From the NCBI RefSeq assembly GCF_002737765.1, contig NZ_PEGG01000008.1, positions 1 to 16,187 on the forward strand: a stretch of 16,187 nt of DNA, read 5' to 3'. The position numbers and the translations under genes are program-made. The stretch is from Caulobacter sp. B11 (GTDB taxonomy: Bacteria > Pseudomonadota > Alphaproteobacteria > Caulobacterales > Caulobacteraceae). The notes under the pieces were generated by a model. That model worked only from the letters and a program-made list of their open reading frames with translations, was not told the origin of the DNA and did no database searches. Positions 9,774 to 16,187 of the stretch are shown here, piece by piece (within the stretch, counting starts at the first letter, position 1; each line of letters starts with the position of its first letter).

Positions 9774-9848
9774 CGCACTGTCCCTCAAGCCGGCGAACGA
9801 CGCCAGTCTTTTTTCATCAGGTGGTGAAATGGACGACGAGGGTGTGAT

Positions 9849-10547
9849 TCAGGCCACGGTGGCGCGGGCGATGACCGCCTCGAACCCGGCGGCGCAATAG
9901 GCGAAAAGCCTGGCCCGCACGGCTTCCAGGTCGCTGGAGTGACACACGCCCTTGGACAGGGAATCGATGCGTCCCGTCTCCGAGAGGGCCAGCATCATCG
10001 ACCCGGTGAGGAACTGGTAGCTCCAGTAGAGGTCGCGATGGTCGGCTTCGGGACGGACCAGCTTGAGCGTCTCCACGAGCCGGTGCACGACCGGATCGAA
10101 GAAGCGGGTCATGGTCTCGCCGCCCCAGGCCGGCGTGTTGTTGACCTGGGCGACGAGCACGAAATAGCTCTTCCAACCCTGCCCGCCCTCTTGCGAGATG
10201 CGCAGCAGCGGATCGATGAAGGACTCGATCACCCCCTCGACGGTCATCGCCCCGGCGTGGGCCTTGTCATAGGCGTCCATCGAGGCCAGGCGCGCCTGGT
10301 TGAGGATCTCCGCCCGCCGCAGGAACACCGCGTCGAACAGTTCGCGCTTGGCGCCGAAATAGTAGTGGATCAGCGCGGTGTCGACGCCGGCCTCGGTCGC
10401 CACCTGCCGTGTCGTCACGCCATAGAAACCGTGACGCGCGAACAGGCCCTCGGCGGAGTCGAGGATGGTTTCCTTGAGGTCCAGGCCCTTGGCCTTGGAC
10501 GGACGCCCTCGCCCGCCGGAACGGGCGCGAGGCTTGGCAGCGGTCAT
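9849..10547 (-). CDS. TetR/AcrR-family transcriptional regulator
   Basis: One-component DNA-binding regulator, 232 aa. It has a basic N-terminal arm (1-22, rich in Arg and Lys) and a TetR_N domain at about 27-73. The recognition helix region is TTRQVATEAGVDTALIHYYF (45-64) and is followed by GAKRELFDAVF. The C-terminal part (75-232) is the helical ligand-binding and dimer domain, too divergent to name a ligand. It is transcribed in the same direction as the TonB receptor 178 bp downstream and the MFS gene, so local control of that uptake cassette is the natural inference. A short palindrome 12-25 nt before its start may be an autoregulatory operator. The ATG at 10547 has only a weak ribosome site (ACGGGG). 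The frame is intact and ends in TGA. Confidence 0.92.
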   Translation of the reverse strand: MTAAKPRARSGGRGRPSKAKGLDLKETILDSAEGLFARHGFYGVTTRQVATEAGVDTALIHYYFGAKRELFDAVFLRRAEILNQARLASMDAYDKAHAGAMTVEGVIESFIDPLLRISQEGGQGWKSYFVLVAQVNNTPAWGGETMTRFFDPVVHRLVETLKLVRPEADHRDLYWSYQFLTGSMMLALSETGRIDSLSKGVCHSSDLEAVRARLFAYCAAGFEAVIARATVA

Positions 10548-10558
10548 CGAGTGGGCCC

Positions 10559-10572
10559 CGTGTCAAAACACG
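10559..10572. promoter_or_regulatory. Palindrome upstream of tetR, possible operator
   Basis: CGTGTCAAAACACG has perfect 5-bp arms around CAAA, with its near edge 12 nt from the tetR start codon. Read on the minus strand it contains TTGACA. It is placed where a TetR-family autoregulatory site could be, but is shorter than most TetR operators. Confidence 0.35.
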
Positions 10573-10613
10573 ACGTTCCCGGATAGGCCCGACCGGGGCG
10601 GCGTGGCAAGGGA

Positions 10614-11152
10614 TCAGGCGAGGAACACGGCCCACAGCAGCCGCCCGGGAAGAAGGTGAAGGCCCCGGCCACCAGCAGGCCACCGACGAACATGCCGGTC
10701 ATCGCCCGGCGGTGGGCGGCGACCTTGCGGCGTCGAATGGCGACGATCGCCATCGGCAGGGCGATCAGGGTCCAGCCGCTAAGGAGGTGAATGATGCTGA
10801 AGCCGCCGCGATTGATCGTATGGATGAACAGCGAGCTGATCGCCGTCGTCGCCATGGCGATCACCCAAGCCCAGCCGAGGGTCTTGTGCAGACGGGTGCC
10901 CTTGACCCCGATCAGCAGCACCGTCCCGATGGCGAAGGCCGTCACGGCGGCGAGGATATGAAGTTGAATCATCGGGCCGGCGGCCAGGATCAGGTCTAGC
11001 CGCGGCGTGGGCAGGTCGACGCCCGCCAGGGACAGCAGGGCGCGCCCGGGCGCCGTGCCGGCGGCGATCAGGCCAGTGAGCAGGCTCAGGCCGATGGGGG
11101 TCCAGGGCAGTCGAGCGAGGCTGGCGCGCATTGACAGAGTCGGCGAGGGCAT
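10614..11152 (-). CDS. DUF2306 family membrane protein, one frameshift
   Basis: Small inner-membrane protein of about 179 aa with four or five hydrophobic segments (about 17-42, 60-83, 91-111, 119-140, 152-178). Histidines sit at helix ends, as in DUF2306: H65 (IQLHILAA), H89 (RLHKTLGWAW), H111 and H122 (FIHTINRGGFSIIHLL), H147. Function is unknown; the histidines could hold a cofactor, which is speculation. One base is missing near 10641-10646. Up to FTFFPG the frame is normal, and the expected end RLLWAVFLA-TGA then follows in the next frame. Left uncorrected, the protein gains a spurious Cys/Pro tail running to 10544 and overlapping tetR. The start at 11152 is preferred over 11158 because AGGAG is then 6 nt away instead of 0. 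It is divergent from the LytTR gene. Confidence 0.82.
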
Positions 11153-11159
11153 CTTCATC
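11131..11159 (+). promoter_or_regulatory. Possible promoter of the LytTR gene
   Basis: A perfect TTGACA (11131-11136) lies within the first codons of the divergent DUF2306 gene, about 90 bp before the LytTR start. The -10 region 17 bp on (TTCATC) is poor, so this would need an activator or is chance. Confidence 0.25.
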
Positions 11160-11221
11160 TCCTAGCGTCGCCCGGCGGGTCCGTGACGGCGACGAGATGA
11201 TCCCTAGGAGCCCACCGGACC

Positions 11222-12037
11222 GTGCCTCAATCGACCTTGCGTCAACCGCCGCCCCCTCTTCGTCAACGGCTGGTCGACGCCGTTCACGCTTCGCGAGCGG
11301 CGATGACCGGGCCTGATGCGCTACGCGGCTTTGGCGTCTCGGCGACGGCCGGCGTGTTTCTGGCGATGTCTGGGGCGTTCGGCACCGCCCATGTGCCCCT
11401 GAGCCTGCGGCTGGCCTATTGGGTCGGCCTGTGCCTGGCCGGCGCGGTGGTCGGGACGGGCGTCAGCCAACTGGTCGGGCGCGACGGGCGAGCTGACGAG
11501 CGTCCGTGGCTGTTCGGAGCCCTGGTCTCGTTGGGGATCACCCTGCCCTTCACCCTGGTGGTCTGGGGGGTGACGGACCTGATGTTCACCGGCGGCGTCC
11601 GCCTGGCCTCACTGCCCCGCTATCTGGCCCCGGTCTGGATCATCACCACCGCCATGACCGCGCTGAACATGATGATCCAGCGTCGCCCGCCTCAGACCCA
11701 TGCCGCGGCGGCCGGCGCCACCCCGGTCCGCTTTCTTCAACGCCTGCCGCCGAGGCTCCGCGGTGGCCGATTGTTCGCGGTCGAGGCCCAGGACCACTAT
11801 CTGCGACTGCATACCTCGAAGGGGCAGGACCTGATCCTGATGCGACTGGCCGACGCCGTGGCCGAACTGGAAGGCATCGAGGGCGCCCAGACCCACCGGT
11901 CCTGGTGGGTGGCGCGCGAGGCGGTAACCGACGCCCGGCGCGGCGACGGCCGGGCCGTCCTCAGCCTGGCCACCGGCGTCGAGGCCCCGGTCAGCCGAGC
12001 CTATGCCCGCGCCCTGCGCGAAGCCGGCTGGTTCTGA
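11222..12037 (+). CDS. Membrane-anchored LytTR-family DNA-binding regulator
   Basis: 271 aa from GTG at 11222, with AGGAG 11 nt upstream; an ATG at 11303 is the alternative but has no clear ribosome site. Four membrane helices lie at about 37-56, 63-84, 97-122 and 134-152. A short linker leads to a cytosolic LytTR DNA-binding domain at about 169-271. Its hallmarks are LFAVEAQDHYLRLHT (184-198) and THRSWWVAREAV, which match the family's two conserved blocks. There is no receiver domain, so signal sensing must involve the membrane part or a partner. The DUF2306 membrane protein, transcribed away from it 69 bp off, is the obvious candidate partner or target. This is the only plus-strand gene, and it ends in a hairpin shared with the chemoreceptor. 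The frame is intact. Confidence 0.9.
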   Translation: MPQSTLRQPPPPLRQRLVDAVHASRAAMTGPDALRGFGVSATAGVFLAMSGAFGTAHVPLSLRLAYWVGLCLAGAVVGTGVSQLVGRDGRADERPWLFGALVSLGITLPFTLVVWGVTDLMFTGGVRLASLPRYLAPVWIITTAMTALNMMIQRRPPQTHAAAAGATPVRFLQRLPPRLRGGRLFAVEAQDHYLRLHTSKGQDLILMRLADAVAELEGIEGAQTHRSWWVAREAVTDARRGDGRAVLSLATGVEAPVSRAYARALREAGWF

Positions 12038-12054
12038 GGCCGCAGCCTCAGAAC
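12031..12054. terminator. Shared hairpin at the convergent gene ends
   Basis: The perfect 10-bp arms gttctgaggc (12031-12040) and gcctcagaac (12045-12054) enclose a 4-nt loop. The stop codons of both convergent genes (12035-12037 plus, 12048-12050 minus) lie within the stem, each as Phe-TGA. No T-run follows on either strand, so termination may be weak or factor-assisted. Confidence 0.65.
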
Positions 12055-13917
12055 GCTTCCCAGTCTTCCTTCACGGCCAGGGCTGCGCCGCCCGAGCGCC
12101 CCCACGAACCGCCGTCGCGGGCCGCGCCATCGGGCGCGACTGAGGCCGGGCTGGAGCGCCCGCGGCGCTCTCGTCGAGACGGAACCGTCCGACCAGATTG
12201 GCCAGTTCATTGGCCTCGCCCTTGAGGGCGTGGGTGGCGGCGGTGGCCTGTTCGACCATGGCGGCGTTCTGCTGCACCACCTGGTCCATCTGGTTCACGG
12301 CGGTGTTGACCTCGTGCAGGCCGGTCGACTGCTCGCTGGCCGAGGCGGCGATCGAGGTGACCAGGGCGTCGATCGAGGCGACCTGGTCGACGATGCGCTG
12401 CAGGGCCTCGCCGGTCTGGCCGACCAGGCTGACCCCGGAGCCGACCTGCTGGTCGAGGTCGAGATCAGGGCCTTGATCTCGCGGGCGGCCTCGGCCGAGC
12501 GCTGGGCCAGGGCCCGGACCTCCTGGGCGACGACGGCGAAGCCGCGGCCGGCGTCGCCGGCCCGGGCGGCCTCGACCCCGGCGTTGAGGGCCAGAAGGTT
12601 GGTCTGGAAGGCGATCTCGTCGATCACCCCGATGATCTGGCCGACCTGGTTGGACGAGCCTTCGATCTGGGTCATGGCCGCGACGGCCTGGGCGACGATT
12701 TCGCCCGAGCGCTGGGCGTCGGCGCGGGCGGTGGCGACGACGGACGAGGCTTCCTTGGCCCCGGCGGCGGTGCGGCGGACCGTGGCGGTGATCTCGTCGA
12801 GGGCGGCGGCGGTCTCTTCCAGGCTGGCGGCCTGCTGCTCGGTGCGGCGCGACAGGTCGTCGGAGGCCCCGGCGATCTCGTCGGCCCCGGCGCTGACGCC
12901 GCCGGTGGTGACGGCGATGCTCTTCATGGCGTCCTGCAGACGCACGGCGGCGGCGTTGAAGTCGGACTTCAACTGCTGGGCCTTGGGCGCGAATTCGACG
13001 ACGATGCGGTGGGTGAGATCGCCACCGGCCAGACGATTTAGGGCCTCGCCCAGCGCGCCGAATGCCACGGCGTCGGATTCGGCGTCGGCGGCCTTGTCGG
13101 CCTCCCGTTCACTGCGCTCGCGCTCGGTCAGCGCGCGCTGGCGGGCGGAATCGCTCTCCAGCCGGTCCTTGGCGAGGGCGGCTTCCTTGAAATGGGTGAC
13201 GGCGGCGGCCATCTGGCCGATCTCGTCCTTGCGACCGGCGGCCGGCACCTCGATATTGCGACGCATGGCGGCGGTCATGGCGGCGACCGCTTGGCGATAC
13301 GCTGGTCAGCAGCAGCCCGCGGCGATGGCGATGGTCAAGGTGAAAGTATGCGATGGCCAGGGTCAGGGTCGAAACGGCGGAAGCCTGCTTCTGGGCGGGG
13401 CCTCGGCGGCCACGACCGCCTCGCTGTCATCGATGGCGTTCTCGACCGGCTCGACAGCCTTGTCGGCGACGCCGTCGTGCTTGACCAGTTCAACGGCCTG
13501 TGGACGGGTCAAGGGATCACGGCTTTCAGCCGGCTCGATGGCCTGGGTGCGGTATGCGGCATAGGCGGCTTCGACGGCGGCGATCCGCGCCAAGCCAGCC
13601 TCATCGCCGTTGGCCAGCTTGCGGATGTCGTTCAGGGCGGCGAGGAACTTGGGCTTGTGCGCCTCTTCCAGCCGCTGGACGTAGTATTCATCGCCCGACA
13701 GCAGGAAGCCGCGCAGCGAGTTCTCCTGGCGGGTCAGGCGGAAGGCGGCCTGGTCGGCGGCGCGCAGTGACTGGTAGGCAGTCTCGGTGCGGTTCACCGA
13801 AGCCTCAAGGCTCAATTTGTTGGCATAGAGCGCCCCGCCCATGAGCATGATCGTGGCCAGCATGACAGCGAACACGGCCATCAACTTTTGCGGGATTTTC
13901 AGATCGCCAAACGACAC
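12048..13917 (-). CDS. Methyl-accepting chemotaxis protein with CHASE3 sensor, heavily frameshifted
   Basis: Chemoreceptor of about 620 aa. The GTG at 13917 ([16 protein letters not shown]) has GGAGGG 5 nt upstream. Helix 1 is at 11-32. A periplasmic CHASE3-like bundle spans about 40-165 ([18 protein letters not shown] at 63-80). A second helix, HAMP and the cytoplasmic signalling domain follow. The CheA/CheW-binding tip is [20 protein letters not shown], with methylation helices on either side. The true end, [14 protein letters not shown], carries a C-terminal pentapeptide DWEAF like the NWETF tether for CheR/CheB. The frame breaks near 13398, 13350, 13318, 13303, 13289, 12452 and 12085-12110. 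Conserved sequence resumes each time in a new frame, so base-call errors are likely, though a decayed gene is possible. The longest open pieces are 13363-13917 and 12295-13278. Confidence 0.85.
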
Positions 13918-14043
13918 AACAGCCCTCCAAGGTGGTCTGGCGCCGAAAATTCTCCAACAACACAGACCTTTAAAGCCTGGGATCAAAGCGAGCGCCGGGA
14001 TCAGCTGTGCGGCCTCAACCCTTGCCGCGGGATTAAGCCTGAC

Positions 14044-14084
14044 GTGGCGTAATGTCGCGGAACCGACACAGACGCCACTTTTTT
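14044..14084 (+). terminator. Intrinsic terminator on the plus strand, facing the polA 3' end
   Basis: The outer stem is gtggcgt (14044-14050) with acgccac (14072-14078), the inner stem tgtcg (14053-14057) with cgaca (14064-14068), and the loop has 6 nt. Six T follow directly (14079-14084). It is well formed only in the plus direction, yet no plus-strand gene lies upstream for 2 kb. On the minus strand it is a hairpin 8 nt past the polA stop, preceded by A6 and with no T-run after it. It may stop antisense transcription into polA, end an unrecognised small RNA, or protect the polA mRNA end. Confidence 0.6.
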
Positions 14085-14086
14085 GA

Positions 14087-16187
14087 TCAGTGAGCCTCAT
14101 CCCAGTTGTGGGCGGCCCGCGCTTCCACTGTAAGCGGTACGGAAATGTCGACCGCTGGCGCCGCCGCGCCCTGCATCACCTTGCGCGCGACGGCGCAGGT
14201 CGCCTCGGCCTCGCTCTCCGGGGCCTCGAAGACCAGTTCGTCGTGCACCTGCAGCAGAACCCTGGCCGAAAGGCCCGCCTCGACCAGGGCGCCGGGCATG
14301 CGGATCATGGCGCGGCGCATCACGTCGGCCGCCGCGCCCTGAATCGGAGCGTTGATCGCGGCGCGCTCCGAAAACTGCCGCTGCGCCGCCGACTTGGCGT
14401 GGATGTCCGGAATGTTGATCTTGCGGCCGAAGATCGTCGTCACGAACCCATGCTCGCGGACGAAGGCCTTAGTGGCGTCCATATAGGCCTGGATGCCGGG
14501 GAAGCGCTCGAAATAGGTCTTGATATAGGCCCCGGCCTCGCCCTGGCCGATGCCGAGCTGGTTGGCCAGGCCGAACGCGCTGATGCCATAGACAATGCCG
14601 AAATTGATCGCCTTGGCGCGGCGGCGCACATCCGACGGCATGCCCTTGATGGGAACGCCGAACATCTCCGAGGCGGTCATGGCGTGGATGTCCAGGCCCT
14701 CGCGGAAGGCGGACTTCAACTGCGGGATGTCGCCGATATGAGCGAGCAAACGCAACTCGATCTGGCTGTAGTCGGCGCTGATCAGCAGATGGCCGGGCTT
14801 GGCGACAAAGGCCTTGCGGATCTTGCGGCCTTCCTCGGTGCGCACGGGAATGTTCTGCAGGTTGGGATCCGACGACGACAGCCGTCCCGTCGTGGTCGAG
14901 GCCAGGGCATAGGAGGTGTGGACCCGGTTCTCGCCACCGGGCGCGATCGCCGCGATCAGGTTCTCGGTATAGGTGCCCTTGAGCTTGGACAGCTGGCGCC
15001 AGTCGAGCAGGACGCGCGGCAGTTCGTGCTCGGCGGCCAGGCTTTCGAGCACGTCGCTGTCGGTGGACCATTGACCGGTGGCGGTCTTCTTGCCGCCCTT
15101 CAGCTGCAGCTCGCCAAACAGCACGTCGCCGATCTGCTTGGGACTGCCGAGGTTAAAGGGCCGTCCGACGATCTCTTGGGCCCGGGCCTCGAAGTCGACC
15201 ATGCGCATCGAGAATTCGTTGGACAGCCGTCGCAGGGTGTCCGGATCGACACGAATGCCGGTGTTCTCCATCGCCGCCAGCACCGCGGGCAGCGGCCGCT
15301 CGAGGGTCTCATAGACCGTCAGCAGGCCCTCCTGGGCGAGGCGGGGCCGCAGCACGTGATAGAGGCGCAACGTCACGTCCGCGTCCTCGGCGGCATAGGC
15401 CGTCGCCTCGGTCAGACCCACATGCTTGAAGCTGATCTGCGCCTTGCCCGATCCGGCCACCTGCTTGAACGGAATCGGCTTGTGCCCGAGCCACAGCTCG
15501 GACAGCTCGTCCATGCCGTGGCCATGCAGACCGGCCTCGAGCACGTAGCTGATCAACATGGTGTCGTCGATCGGGCCCACCGCGACGCCGTAGCGCGCCA
15601 GAACGGCCATGTCGTACTTGGCGTTCTGGGCCACCTTCAGCACCGCCGGATCCTCGAGCAGGGGTTTGAGCGCGGCGATGGCCTCCACCAGCGGGATCTG
15701 TTCAAGGCTGGCGAGGGTCTCGAAGGCCAGCCCCTCGGCCTTCTCTTCATGCGCCAGCGGGATGTAGCAGGCCTCGCCGGGGGCGACGGCCAGCGACACG
15801 CCGACCAGGCCGGCGGTGGCCGAGGACAGGGCGTCGGTCTCGGTGTCGAAGGCCACGACGCCCACGGCCCGGGCCCGGGCGATCCAGGCCTCCAGGGTCG
15901 GCAGGTCGCGCACGCAGACATAGGCGCCGTGGTCGATGGCGACGGGCTCCGCCGCCGGGCGGTCCGACGGACGGCCATAAGAGACGCTGAGCACCGGGGC
16001 GCCCGGCGTCGCGGCCGGACGCGCTCCCGATGGCGTATCCAAGCTGCGCGGCGCGGCGGCGGCGCTGCCGTCTCCGACCCGGCGCGCCAGGGAGCGAAAC
16101 TCCATCAGCTCCAGGAAGGCGGCCAGAACCTCCTTGTCGGGATCGCGCACCGCCAGGTCGTCCATAGGCTCCGGAAGGGGCGTGTCG
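14087..16187 (-). CDS. polA: DNA polymerase I, 5' part outside the window
   Basis: Repair and Okazaki-fragment polymerase. About 700 C-terminal residues are visible. The frame stays open to the right edge (DTPLPEP before the internal ATG at 16165), so that ATG is not the start and the 5' nuclease domain lies outside. Counting from 16165, a 3'-5' exonuclease domain spans about 80-280 with all three motifs: AFDTETDAL (D107, E109), QNAKYDMAVL and YAAEDADVTLRLY. Proofreading is therefore probably active, unlike in Thermus Pol I. The polymerase domain has motif A (SADYSQIELRLLAHIG), motif B (RRRAKAINFGIVYGIS) and motif C (LLQVHDELVFE). The frame is intact and ends HNWDEAH-TGA. It is followed by a hairpin and a 169-bp gap to the chemoreceptor start. 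Confidence 0.97.
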   Translation of the reverse strand, partial: DTPLPEPMDDLAVRDPDKEVLAAFLELMEFRSLARRVGDGSAAAAPRSLDTPSGARPAATPGAPVLSVSYGRPSDRPAAEPVAIDHGAYVCVRDLPTLEAWIARARAVGVVAFDTETDALSSATAGLVGVSLAVAPGEACYIPLAHEEKAEGLAFETLASLEQIPLVEAIAALKPLLEDPAVLKVAQNAKYDMAVLARYGVAVGPIDDTMLISYVLEAGLHGHGMDELSELWLGHKPIPFKQVAGSGKAQISFKHVGLTEATAYAAEDADVTLRLYHVLRPRLAQEGLLTVYETLERPLPAVLAAMENTGIRVDPDTLRRLSNEFSMRMVDFEARAQEIVGRPFNLGSPKQIGDVLFGELQLKGGKKTATGQWSTDSDVLESLAAEHELPRVLLDWRQLSKLKGTYTENLIAAIAPGGENRVHTSYALASTTTGRLSSSDPNLQNIPVRTEEGRKIRKAFVAKPGHLLISADYSQIELRLLAHIGDIPQLKSAFREGLDIHAMTASEMFGVPIKGMPSDVRRRAKAINFGIVYGISAFGLANQLGIGQGEAGAYIKTYFERFPGIQAYMDATKAFVREHGFVTTIFGRKINIPDIHAKSAAQRQFSERAAINAPIQGAAADVMRRAMIRMPGALVEAGLSARVLLQVHDELVFEAPESEAEATCAVARKVMQGAAAPAVDISVPLTVEARAAHNWDEAH

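Noticed and set aside
9670..9778. Upstream in-frame start for the TonB receptor at 9778
   Set aside because: It would place 36 polar residues before a clear signal peptide; the start at 9670 has a ribosome site.
12230..13564. 444-codon plus-strand open frame through the chemoreceptor
   Set aside because: The Ser/Ala/Arg-rich product has no domain, while the minus strand reads canonical chemoreceptor sequence.

Overview
The window is GC-rich, densely coded DNA from an alphaproteobacterium, most likely Caulobacteraceae (Caulobacter or a close relative). This rests on the gene order sucC-sucD-sucA-sucB, a TonB-dependent receptor of the expanded caulobacter/sphingomonad type, a Caulobacter-like chemoreceptor and a Pol I with an intact proofreading motif set. 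The genus call is inference; no database search was possible.

Layout from right to left, nearly all on the minus strand. polA enters from the right edge, its 5' nuclease part lying outside (14087-16187). Next is a CHASE3-HAMP chemoreceptor (12048-13917), which converges on the only plus-strand gene, a membrane-anchored LytTR regulator (11222-12037). The two genes end inside one shared 24-bp hairpin. The LytTR gene diverges from a DUF2306 membrane protein (10614-11152). A TetR regulator (9849-10547), a TonB-dependent receptor (7424-9670) and a spinster-like MFS transporter (6045-7335) then form a probable uptake cassette. A strong terminator lies between receptor and transporter. Last come the TCA genes for succinyl-CoA ligase (sucC, sucD) and 2-oxoglutarate dehydrogenase (sucA, and sucB running off the left edge), behind a good promoter at 5885-5913.

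The suc genes carry 2-oxoglutarate to succinyl-CoA and then to succinate. sucC and sucD are fused as TAAATG. sucD and sucA are separated by a terminator plus competing hairpins, so the ligase and dehydrogenase halves may be expressed unequally. The receptor/MFS/TetR set looks like outer-membrane uptake, inner-membrane transport and local control of an unidentified small molecule. The DUF2306/LytTR divergent pair looks like a small membrane-sensing regulatory module of unknown signal.

A caution for any user: about a dozen apparent single-base frameshifts interrupt sucB, the MFS gene, DUF2306 and above all the chemoreceptor, where five fall within about 110 bp. Conserved protein sequence continues across each break in another frame, most breaks look like one missing base in GC-rich sequence, and a central TCA gene is hit. 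Sequencing or assembly error is therefore more likely than gene decay. No tRNA, rRNA, CRISPR array, insertion sequence or phage gene was seen, and no gene-free stretch exceeds about 200 bp.
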